64,000 bases of DNA, taken from NCBI GenBank assembly GCA_001599755.1, contig BCHX01000005.1, positions 132,800 through 196,799 on the forward strand. Direction: 5' to 3'. Source of the stretch: Gliomastix tumulicola (taxonomy: Eukaryota > Ascomycota > Sordariomycetes > Hypocreales > Bionectriaceae). The position numbers and the translations under genes were made by a program. Of the stretch, positions 35,001-45,948 are shown piece by piece; the stretch's first letter is position 1, and every line of letters starts with the position of its first letter. The notes beneath the pieces were generated by a model. It saw only the letters and a program-made list of their open reading frames with translations. It was not told where the DNA came from and did not search any database.

Positions 35001-35716
35001 AAATGGCTGGCCCAACAGTCCAACCGTCGCGCCCCGAAACCCGTCACCGATCTTGATCTGTGTCACCTCGATTGCTTGGACACCGCACAAATCTCTGCGC
35101 GATCGCGCATATGCCGTGTTGCTTGCATCAGTACAAGACAGGAACTGGGACACGCCGGGCCGAACCTCCAACATGGGCTGGATACAACCTCGCCGAGATG
35201 CGCGAGCCGCAGACTCTCCGCGTCCCTCGGAAGCGTGGCAGAGGAGCTTGGCGGCCAATCTCTCTCTGCCTCCCGCCGCCGCAGTCGGCCTGGCGGAACT
35301 GGAGGCAGCCAGGTCAGAACGCACAGCATGCTGACAAGGGCCAGGTGCCTCCATTGAAACCTGATTACGCGATTCCCGTAGCACTTGGCCTCGGTTGTAG
35401 ATCCCAAGCCGTCGGAAATGCGCTGCCCGTGTCTGGTCACCAAGTGCTATAAAGGTATTGGCGAGAGGCATGGTGCAGATCATAGAGATGTTTCTTGTGC
35501 AAGCCGTTACTAGGCGCTTCACGAGAATGAAGCAGAGAAATAGGCGCGGAAATCCAACCGTGAACACCTGTACTCCCAACCGGGTAAGGCAGTCTGGATC
35601 GACGAGGCAGGCGCCGTGGGGAATTCCAAGGAATGCTCCTGCCTCAACATCTGCAAAAAGCACACATTAAAGGAAGGTGGGTGAGAGATACTTCCTGCAT
35701 TTCCTCCGACAAACAT
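34989..35716 (-). CDS. Doubtful two-exon protein
   Basis: A start at 35716 gives MFVGGNAG, then a 41-bp intron (35691-35651, GTATCT..TTTGCAG) that keeps the frame and joins a second exon running to the stop at 34989, about 228 residues in all. Residues about 30-55 are hydrophobic (FPRLFLCFILV) and could be one membrane segment. The C-terminal half is Ala/Arg/Ser-rich and not convincing as a folded domain. It overlaps the equally doubtful plus-strand frame ending at 35000. Low confidence; no function proposed. Confidence 0.25.
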
Positions 35717-35907
35717 GGCAAGAACGACTTCCCAGTCTCGTGGCAGGTGCGGTCGAGGCGGGGATCACGTGACTTATCTTATCACCACTGACAGTTGACC
35801 CCATACTAGCACTGTAAATTCCCCCTTTTCCACTCACTCGCTCACTGGAAGCTTCCCGACCTGTCCGACGTGAGAGCAGCAGATGGGATGAGCCGCAGCA
35901 GCACAAC

Positions 35908-37363
35908 ATGTTGCCGGGCTACGTGTTGAAGTACGGTGAGTTGCGTGTCTCGACTCTGGCAGATCTCCAATTGCATCTTTGGGGCGTTCCAGAGCACTGA
36001 CTGGCTCGCCCGTAGCGCCACTGGTGTGGCTGCACTCGGAGGATCCATTTCGGCCATCCGACCTGCTCGCGCATATCCAGCATACGACGCCCCAGACACA
36101 TCATGAAGCTGTCCCGGGCCTACCCGAGCTTGGTCTCGAAAATCTAGCAATTCTGAACGACGCTGCGTCGGGCACCGTCGCGCTGACGTCGAATGACAAT
36201 GTCACGAGCGTGCCTTCGTGGCTGCTGGGGGACATCCCCAACGAATCTGGGAAAATCGAGAATGTCACGGCTTGCGTGATCGTGCTCGTCGAGAAGAGTC
36301 CCATCGAGCTCGATGCGTTCTACTGGTACTTCTACTCCTATGACAGAGGCCCGAATATCTCGCAGGTGTTGGAGCCTCTGAATGGCATCTTCGGCGATGA
36401 CCCTCCAGGCTATCATTTTGGGGACCACGTCGGAGACTGGTACGTCCTACGGCTGGCTCATTGTCAATTTGGTTTTTATTCTAATGCTGCATAGGGAGCA
36501 CAACATGATCCGATTCCATGATGGGGAGCCGATCGGCATTTACTACAGCCAGCATCGGGACGGCACTTCCTATCAATGGGATGACGAGGCGGTGTCAAAA
36601 CAGGACGGACGGGTTAGTCAATTCATCATACGCAGCTGTATCCGCATTCAATGTTCCTTGCTGACAAGTATTCACAGCCCATCGTCTACAGTGCGTACGG
36701 CACTCATGCCAATTACGCCATGGGCGGGTAAGTACATCCTTCCCCGTGCAGTGTCTTGTTATTAACCTTGGAACACCCAGCGATAATCTTCACGATATCG
36801 TCTTGATAGATTATTGCGACGCCGGCCTGCTCTGGGACCCTATTCTGTCAGCATATGCGTACCAGTTCAACACCGAGAACAGCACAATGAGCCCCTTATC
36901 CCTCTCAGAGTCCGATGAGCCACCACCCGCAGGTGTCGAATCTTTCATCCACTTCAAGGGCATATGGGGAGACGACCAGTACCTGGACAGCAACCCTATC
37001 CAAGAGACCGTCCCGTATTTTGGCCTGAAGCGATTCATACCCGGCCCTACAGGTCCCATCATGAAGTCCTTGATACGCAAAGACATCAGCCCTAGTCCAC
37101 GGACCAAGTCGTGGCCGGAATGGTTCGTCAAGCACTTCATGTTCTGGTATCCCTGCTGCATACGCGGATGGAGGAAGTGGATCTCTCTGGTCACTGTCGT
37201 CCTGCTTCTGGTCCTTTTCGGCCTCGGTGTACGATACCTTGTCGGGAAGCGTTTCAAACGGAAAGAATATGTTAGACTGGATGCCGAGATACCGCTCGAG
37301 GACTTGGTGTCGGAAAGCTCGGATTCGTCGAGAAGAGCGTCGACAGGAGAACATAGAGGCTAG
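35908..37363 (+). CDS. VPS62-family (DUF946) membrane protein, five exons (400 aa)
   Basis: Exons are 35908-35935, 36016-36439, 36495-36612, 36678-36727 and 36781-37363. All introns have GT..AG ends, and splicing gives 400 codons without a stop. The product matches what I know of the Vps62/DUF946 family: YVLKYAPLVWLHSEDPFRPSD near the N-terminus, an acidic DAFYWYFYSYDRG strand, GDHVGDWEHNMIRF, YSAYGTHANYA and a late WDP motif, so the beta-sandwich core is complete. The yeast relatives affect vacuolar protein sorting, with unclear biochemistry. Unlike many relatives it lacks an N-terminal signal anchor but has a C-terminal membrane helix (about 338-358), followed by a basic then acidic tail. 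The hydrophilic body is therefore probably anchored in an endomembrane. The first exon is very short, so the start is less certain than the rest. Confidence 0.85.
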
Positions 37364-37606
37364 ATTATCATAGAGATTCGCATCTGAAAAGAACTCGCAG
37401 AGACGAGAGCAAGCTTACGCATAGTTTCATAGCTAGCTAAGTTAACGTACTTGCACCATATCGGACAGTGCTCGAGTATCTTCACATTCCTACTTCTGAA
37501 GGCGTGATATGTCCATAAACTCCTCTCCTCTCCCAGTCAAGTGATAGGGCAAAGAGCTATTCTCTGCCGGTCCCCTTCAAGTCCTTAGTCAGAATCAGCA
37601 ATGGCT
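37364..37606. other. Short intergenic region
   Basis: About 240 bp, presumably the VPS62 gene's 3' UTR and terminator; nothing specific was seen. Confidence 0.4.
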
Positions 37607-37888
37607 CTAGGCCGTGTCCCATGTCTCGTCGTCGAGGTCCCAATCTTTCACAATCTCGGTCAGCCATGCTGAAAGAGTCACCATCTCTCTATCCTCGCAC
37701 GGCAGTCGCGCCTTTCCATTCAGATAGTCCATCCACTTATCCATATTCCACCTCTCTAACTTCAACCACGGATGCGAAGAGTCACAACAAAAGGGGTTCC
37801 CGCGCCCTTCCTTGACCTTCTCTAGGCACCTATCGGAAAAATGAAACTCTGGGCAGCAGTAGCACAGATGAATGTTGCTTTCCGAGTC
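37607..37888 (-). pseudogene. Relict C-terminal exon with Cys-rich motif
   Basis: A single minus-strand exon of 93 codons ends at TAG (37607-37609) and begins at a CTGTAG acceptor. It reads as a Cys-rich fold (LCYCCPEFHFSDRCLEK, then FCCDSSHPWLKL) followed by an acidic helix and a short tail. I recall this arrangement, Cys pairs then a CxxxHxW motif and a Trp-rich end, from the C-termini of large fungal TPR/ankyrin-type proteins, where it may bind zinc. No upstream exon continues in a clean frame, so most of the gene has been lost. It could also be the last exon of a gene whose other exons I missed. Confidence 0.45.
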
Positions 37889-38217
37889 CTACAGTCTGAC
37901 TTGGAAGCCATCGCACGTCTATATCTAGCGTTATTACAGGCTTCTCGAGCACGCGGCGAACTTCGATGTTTAGACTCTAGCCATTCGGTCCGTATTGAAG
38001 GACCCTCGCGGTGAGCGTGCGTGTCACGGCGTTCTTGGCAGATTTTGGCACATGACCATACTAGTCAGCAGGTGGGAGAGGAGGAGATAAGATTTCCCGA
38101 ACACCCCAACTTGGGCCCCACCACGTTGTTGGGCTTGCCACCTCGTCCTTCAACTTTTCCTCTCCCACTTGAACTTCTCGTCTCTCGTTGGTTTATTGCT
38201 CCCTCTCCCACGCAAAG
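37889..38217. other. Intergenic, promoter of the kinase gene
   Basis: It ends in a CT-rich leader (about 38140-38210) typical of fungal core promoters. I see no coding sequence. Confidence 0.4.
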
Positions 38218-39748
38218 ATGCCGACCGAAATTGAGCCCGATGCGAACGACGTGTTCGTCTTTGTTGGCCCAGAGAATGAGTTCGAAGATGTACGAAAGTA
38301 CCGACAAAACGGACTCTGTCCAACTATCATCGGCGACATCCTCCCTAAACCCTTGACATGTGTCAGTGACCCGGAGATGAGCCCAAGGTATCGAATCATA
38401 CTGAAAATTGGCATGGGCGCATTTTCTTTGGTCTGGCTTGCTCGTGATCTTCTTGATGAGTATCTTCTTTTGCCCCACCTCCTTGCTCAGTTGATTGGCG
38501 AAGTGCTAATATATGGTTAGTCGCTTCGTAGCCATCAAGATTTGCGTCGGTTCAGATCGGACTTCATTCAGCAGAGAAAAATCCATCTTGGACAAGATCA
38601 GACGTCTTGGTGGGCACCCAAATGTCATTGCCCTATTCGACTCCTTCATCATCGAGAGTCCCAATGGATTTCACGAATGTCTAGTCACCGAAGTCGTTGC
38701 CAGTATAGACAGCGGCTTCGTCGCCGATGCGTGCGCACCCAAGCTCGTCCCTCAAGTTCTCGACGCATTTGCCTTTCTTCACGATCACGGTATTGTTCAC
38801 GGGGGTAAAAACACCATGCTTCATACCGATATTTGATACTAAAACCCCGCTAATCATGTCAGATCCTCATACTGGCAATTTGGGCCTTGCACTCTCGCAC
38901 TTGGAATCATGTAGCGAAGAGGACATTATCGAGTACTTCTCGATACCGGATGTGATTCCCGTTGTGCCCCGCGATTCATCGTTTCCGATGGAAACAGTCC
39001 CACCATATCTGATTGCGACGGTCTGTCTAGACGAATTCATCCGGATGAAGGGACTGCCCGATGGCTTTGAGCCAAAGATAAAGCTCTTAGACTTTGGAAG
39101 ATGTTTGTCTAGATCATTTCCTTGTTTTCTTTTTGTACTTAATCTGACATTTATAGCTTACGCATCTGAGGAGGGGACACCGTTGCTCCCTGGTGGTGTG
39201 CCAGAAATGTTTCGTCCTCCCGAGTTCCTCTTGGCATCAACCGATTCTACAAAAGACGAAAGTCCTTGGAGCAGGGAGGCAGATATTTGGGCTGTTGGGT
39301 GTTTAGTGAGTGGTCTAAATGTTTAGCGCAATGCACGTACACTAATTGTCCTAGCTTTTCAAAATGTTGTTCAATGCTGAGCTTGTGAGATTTTTTCAAC
39401 CCGCTGAGAGCAAGTTCATTGAAGCTATTCAACTTGGAGGACCTCGCCCTGAGGATTGGCCACCGTGCCCGACTCCTGTGGAAAAGATTCTTGCAACTCG
39501 TAAGTTGATAGGATAGTATGAAGTCGTCCTGTACTAACATCAATCTAGTTTCCTTTCCATCCGCGCAGACAGTAGCGTGGGAAACGCACTTTAAGAACAT
39601 TGTTGAGGCTAATGAAGAGCAACGGCGCAAGGAGGAGAAACGGCAGCTTATTGACTTCATTCGTTCTATGATAGTCACTGATCCAAAGGGTCGACCTCAG
39701 ATGAGGGAGCTGAAGAATTCACTTACAGGAGGTAATACTACACCATAG
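38218..39748 (+). CDS. SRPK-like protein kinase, six exons (419 aa)
   Basis: Exons are 38218-38459, 38521-38804, 38863-39102, 39157-39305, 39355-39499 and 39549-39748. Introns are 49-61 bp and the spliced frame is exact (420 codons with stop). Kinase motifs in order: Gly loop KIGMGAFSLVW (63-73), VAIK with Lys87, the catalytic loop HGDPHTGN (174-181, Asp176, Asn181) and LLDFGR with Asp252. A long insert lies between the catalytic loop and DFG, as in Sky1/SRPK kinases. These normally phosphorylate SR-type RNA-binding proteins, but the many fungal paralogs have unknown targets. HRD is replaced by HGD, which is common in this fungal subgroup. The protein stops abruptly (GGNTTP) 6 bp before a retrotransposon LTR, so the C-terminus may have been altered by the insertion. 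Probably active. Confidence 0.85.
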
Positions 39749-39754
39749 CAATAA

Positions 39755-40227
39755 TATTACAACCTAATTAACATGGTTGCAGGATTACAGACCCTGTAGG
39801 TCTTACAAGTAGGTATGGATAAGAGATGTCCTATTCTAGGGTAGGTAGTTACCCTATACTTATAGTTTATAGGAGATAGGTAAACTACTAAGTAAACTAG
39901 GTTATAAACTAAATTATAAACTATACTATAAATTATACTATAAACTATAAAAATACTTAGTATATATATATATATAGTTATTATTTAAATAAATTAAATA
40001 GCTTACTAGTTATTAATAAAGTATTATACTTAAAAGTACCTTTTACTAATAAGTATTTAAGTTTATAAGTATCCTCTATTATATTAATTTTAGTATTATT
40101 AATACTTTTACTTATTATTATAATTACCTTTACTATTTAGTTAAAATATTTTAATATTTTAAGAATATAAAATTATTTAAACTTAATTTAATTACTTTAT
40201 ATTAAATAAATTACCTTATTTATTATA
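39755..40227 (+). repeat. Left LTR of the 39.8 kb element
   Basis: 473 bp. It starts TATTACAACCTAATTAACAT 6 bp after the kinase stop codon. The first about 150 bp are far less A+T-rich than the rest. Confidence 0.8.
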
Positions 40228-43200
40228 TATTAATAGCTTTTATTTAAACCTTATTATATTAAAACTAAGTAATATAAAGATATTATATTATTCTTTAAAA
40301 CCTTAAAGTTAATTAGTAAATAACTTATTACTTTTATTATTAAACTTAAAATAGCTTTTAAGTTAAATAACTTTAATACTCTTATAGTAATTTTATTTAA
40401 TAATAAAAAAAACTATAATAATAACCTTAAAGAGATAAAGTAATTTTATAAGAAATTCTATTAAATTTAAAATACTAGTAATTTTAATATTAAACTATTT
40501 ATTAAAATAATTTATAAGTTAAAACTTATTATTATTTACTTTAAATATAAAATAAAAGTAAGTAAAAATAAGCTTAATAGTTAGTTTATTATAACTTTTA
40601 AAGAACTTAAGATTTATAAAAAATAAAATAAGAAAAAATACTTAAAGTAATTTAAGTAAATTTATTATAATATTTATATAACTTAAGAAGATTAAAATAT
40701 AAAAGAAGTATTTAAATTAATACTTCTTAAATTATATAATAAAAGTCTTAATAAATTATAATTATTTATTATTAAACTTATAATATATTTTAAGTATTAC
40801 TTTATTTAATTTACTTTAAAAAAGTATAAAATTTAATTTATATTTAAATACTTTAAGGGTAAATTACTTTAATAATTTTAATTTTATATAAATAAATATA
40901 TTAAAGATTAACTTAATAATATTATTAAAGAATTATATTATAATTTTAAAATTTTTAAATATAATTTTATTTAATATTATAAAATAATTAATAAGGAAGA
41001 AAAAGTATAATAAAAGTTTAAATAATTATAATAAATTAAAGTTATATTAATTTATATTATTAAAAGATATATTCTTATAATTAAACTCTACTAAAATAAC
41101 CTTTACTTTATTAATATAATATATAATAGCTTTAAAGATAAAATTAAAGATAAGCTTATATAAAAAAGGTAACTTTTAATAAATTTTAAAAAGTAAATTA
41201 AACTTATTATTAATATTAATAATTAATAGTATACTTAATATATAGAAAAAAAAGTAGCTATTAAAAGTATTATATTATACTTTATAAACTTAATTAAAGC
41301 TAATTTTAAAATTAATAATAATAAAATAATTAATAAAATTAAAATAATTAATAATATAATACTTAGAAGTAAAACTAAAATAATATTACTTTTAGAACCT
41401 TATATATAAAATTTATAAAACTTAATATACTATAATAATAATAAGGATTAAGTTAAAAATATAATTATTAATTTATTATTTATTATAATTATAGAAAGTA
41501 AAGTTATAAAGTAAATTAATTAAAAATTAATTTTAAAATAAAAGCTTAATAAAGTCTATAAATAAAAGAGAGTACTATATAACTTACTTTATTAAATAGT
41601 TTACTATATAAATTAATATTATATTTATATATTTAATAAGTTTAATAATAATAGATAAAGCTTTTAAGAATTATAATATAACTTAAGTAATAAAGCTTAC
41701 TTAAAATAAAATAACCTTTATTAAAGTAATAATAAGGAAAGTATTAAGCTTTATAATATAATAAAACTTATTAAAGGGAATTAAATAATAACTTTAATAA
41801 TAAGGTTAACTTATTTTTAAATAAATATAATAAATAACTTAAGATTAATATATTTAATTTAGTTAAAACTTATAATATTAACTTAATAATATTATAACCT
41901 TATATAAATAATATTCTAAAAGTAGTTATTAACTATAATAATTAAATAAAATTCTCATAGGTTTTATATTATACTTATATATATAAAAACTATATAAAGA
42001 ATAAAGTAGTTAATAGTATATATTTTATATATATTAAAGGTTTTATTATATAAGTATATTAAAAATATAAAATATAATAAGTTATACTACCTTTATAATA
42101 AAACTATTATACTTTAGTTTATAAAGTAAAACTTATATTAAAACTTAAGTATATTATAAAACTATAAGAATTAATACTATAAGGTATATTAATAAAATAA
42201 AGTTAATAAGTAGTATTACTACTAATAATAATAAAAAGAAATTAAGTATAAAGAAGTATAAAAATAATAAGAAAAAATAAAAAAATACTATAAAAAGTAA
42301 ATAAAATAAGTTATTACTAGGGTAAAAATAATTAATAGCTAGCTTATAATACTATATAATATTATAAATTAATATTAAATATATATTAAATATAATTTTA
42401 TAAAAATATAAATAAAAATATATTATAACTTATATAAAATAAAAATATAAAGGTTTAATTTTAATATTTAATAAGAAAGTACTTTAAAAAACCTTAATTA
42501 ATATATATATATTATAAAGTATTATTATAAAGAATATAAGAAATATTTAATAATATATTATACTATTAATAATATTTTTATATATTATTAAAATAATAAT
42601 TAGTAAAAAAATTAAACTTATTAAATATAAAAAGAGTTATAAATTAATATACTCTTTAAAAGGCTTTAAAAGCTCTATAAAGTAAATAAATAAACTTAAG
42701 GAAACTAATAAATATTACTTTAAAAGTTTAAATATAAAGATAAAACTTTAAAGTATTATTAAATAGTAAAGTAACTTATAATTTTATTTTACTTAACTTA
42801 GTAAAATTATATTAATTACTATAGTATAAGAAAGAAAATTTAATATTAATTAATAACTTCTTTAAACTTAAAGTAAATAAAGTATAAATAATATTAAATA
42901 AAGAGACTAATTACCTCTTTTATATTATTACTAGCTATAATATACTTATTTAATTTAATATATTTAAAATAAATAAAAAAGATATAATAATAAAGTATAA
43001 ATAATTATAAAAAAATAACTTTATAATAAATTAAAGTAATAATTATTTAATATAAGAGAATATATTAAAACTTTAAGACTATTAATATTTAAAGAAAATA
43101 AAATTTTATAATAAACTTATTTAAGTAGTAAACCTTAATAAAAGAATTAAAAGAATACTTAATAAATAAAAATAAAATATAATAATAACTTAAATAATAT

Positions 43201-43589
43201 TATAAATTAATTATAATATAAATTTATAATAAAAATAATAATTTAAGAGAAAAGCTTTAAATTAAATTAAATATTATTTATAAGTTATAAAACTTTATTT
43301 AAATAAAAAGCTATAAAAGAAATAAAGAGCTTTTAAAAATAAAAATAAAAGAGAGTAAATTTTATTATAATATTATATTTATAAAAAGTTATTTATAAAT
43401 AAACTTAAAATAAAACTCCTAAAATATATAAAATAATACTATAAAATTAAAATTATAAATAATAAAAACCTATTATTTAGTAAAATATATTTACTTAATT
43501 AATTATAGCTTAAAATACTAAGGGAATACCTTAATAAAATACTATAAAAGGAGTATATATAACATTTAATATTATTAATAAGTTACTTT

Positions 43590-43990
43590 ATTATATTTAT
43601 ATTAAAGAAAAATAAAACACTTAAATTATATATTAATTATTAAATACTTAATATTATTATAAAGAAAAATTAAACTTTATTATTACTTATAAATAAGCTT
43701 AAGGATAAATTTACTAATAATAATATCTTTATTATTTTTAACTTTAAAGGAGTATATAACTTTATTAAAATTAAAAAAAAATAAAAAATAAATAATAGTA
43801 TTTTATATTAAGTTTAAACTTTTTAAATATTTAATAATATTTTCTAAGCTTATTAATACCCTAGTTATATTTTAAAGAATTATTAATAATATATTATAAA
43901 AGTACTTTACTATATTTATAATTATATATTTTAATAATATCTTTATTTACTTTAAAATAAGTAATAATATAAAAAGTATATTTATAAGGT
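43590..43990 (+). pseudogene. Degraded Gypsy reverse transcriptase domain
   Basis: The plus-strand frame shows the Gypsy order with stops: a FILKKNKTLKLYINY-like strand, LLLLINKLKDKF, a FNFKGVYNFIKIK segment, then IIYFNNIFIYFK near 43921-43956 where active enzymes have YLDD. As in the other family 1 copy, DD has become NN by G-to-A changes. Confidence 0.7.
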
Positions 43991-45307
43991 CTTTATAAAA
44001 CTATAAAAAGTAAATTTATTTATTAACTTTAAGAAGAGTAATTTTTATATAAAAGAAGTAAAATTCCTTAAATATATTATTTAATTAAGTAAAATTACTA
44101 TAAAATTAATAAAAGTAACTATAATTAAAGAATAAATATAACTTAAGTTTATTAAAGAAATTTAAATATTTAATAATTTTATAAATTACTATTAATATTT
44201 TATTAAAGACTTTAATAAAATTATAAATTTACTTATAAAAGCTATAAAGAAAGATTAAGAGTTTAAATAAATATTAATATATTAATAAATATTTAATAAA
44301 ATTAAGAATTATATTATATTAAAATTTATACTTATTATATTTTATTTTAAAAAACTTATTAAGCTAAAAATAAATACTTTTAATTTTATAATTATAAAAT
44401 AAATAAAATAAAAAAATAATTAAAGAAAATTAAAATTTATTATATTCTTTTTATAAAAGTTATATAAAATTAAATTAAACTACTTTATTTATAATAAAGA
44501 GTTTTTAATAATTATATTATATTTTAAAGAGTATTAATATTACTTAATAAACTAATTAGTAAAATATTACTAAAAGAAATAATTAATTAATTAATTACCC
44601 CTATAAAATAAGCTTATTATATTTAAGCTAGAGCTTTTTACTTTTATTACTATATTTACTTTAGTTTTTTTTATTAAGTTTTCTCTTTTATCTTTTTTTA
44701 TTTCTTCTCTTTTAACTTTATTAAATATAAATTTTTTATTATTATCTTTATACCCTTAGAATAAAGTAGTTTATATATCTTTTAGAGGTATATTAACCTT
44801 ACTAAGGACTTATTTACCTTATACTCTAGCTAATAATATTAAGCTAGAAGCTACTCTTTAACTAACTCCTCCTTATACTTTAAGTATATTAATTTATTAT
44901 TTATTTACTTTATTATAAGAATAAATTAATTAAAAGAGTAAGAGTAAAAGCTTAATAAAAGAAACTTATAAAATACTATAAATATATAAGTTCTATTATA
45001 TATTTAACCTATAAGGAAATAAGCTTAATAATAATTAATATCTTTAATAATTAAATAACTCTTATAGTAATTAAAATACTAAAAATATAAAGAAATAAAG
45101 AAATTATTAATATAAATAAAGTTAAAAGTTATTATATAATAATTCTAAGTATTATATATTTTTAATAACTTCTTAATATAATTTAATATTTTATTAATAA
45201 TAAAAAAGTTAAAATAAATATAAGAATAAAATATACTAGAGATAAAGAGTAAATAAGCTAGAACTTAAATAGGTCTTAAGGTAAAGACCTTAAAAGAGAG
45301 GAGATTA

Positions 45308-45762
45308 TATTATAATTTAATTAATATAATTATAAAATTATAAATTATATAAGTTAAATAAGTATTATAAATAATAAATATTTTTTACCTTAAAAGATAT
45401 AATTACTCTAAAGAAATATAATTTATAATATTATTAATAAATTAATTATAAACTATAAATTAATTTATATAAAGTATAATATATTATATATATATTACTT
45501 ATAATATATATATAATTATTACTTAAATATATTAAATAATTTACTAACTATTAATAAAATACTTTATTTAAAAGTATTTTTTACTAATAAATATTTAAGT
45601 TAAAAGAATCCTCTATTATATATACTATAGTACTACTAATACTTATATTTACTTACTATAACTACTACCTATTTAATTAAGATATCCTAGTATTCTAAGA
45701 ATATAAAACTATTTAAACCCTAATTTAACTACCCTACACTAGATGGATCACCCCGTTCGTCA
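45308..45762 (+). repeat. Right LTR of the 39.8 kb element
   Basis: About 455 bp. It ends CTACCCTACACTAGATGG..CGTTCGTCA, where composition returns to normal within about 40 bp. Confidence 0.78.
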
Positions 45763-45948
45763 TAGGCGGCAGATGCCTCCAGATCTAGCAGTCTCAACAC
45801 CAACTTCTCGACTTAGTCTGTAAGATTAGTCGTGCGCCCTCTATTCTCTGATGTTCCAAAACGGCTTCCAATTCCTCGAACGTAAAGTAAAGTAGAAGCA
45901 CCTGAAGTGAAATCAAATGAGAAGCTCGTTAAGGAGCTTCATCTGTCT

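Larger units (their letters stand above)
39755..45762 (+). mobile_element. Ty3/Gypsy LTR retrotransposon, family 1, RIP-degraded
   Basis: A 6-kb A+T-rich element with direct LTRs at 39755-40227 and 45308-45762. They belong to the same family as the 22784-30718 element. After the left LTR the interior starts TATTAATAGCTTTTATTTAAA, matching the corresponding boundary of the younger element. A purine-rich tract (AAAAGAGAGGAGATTA) precedes the right LTR, so it reads on the plus strand. A dead Gypsy reverse transcriptase is visible at about 43590-43990. Flanking pentamers differ (AATAA left, TAGGC right), so no target duplication is detected. The outermost parts of both LTRs keep near-normal composition while the body is extremely A+T-rich. 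Confidence 0.82.
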
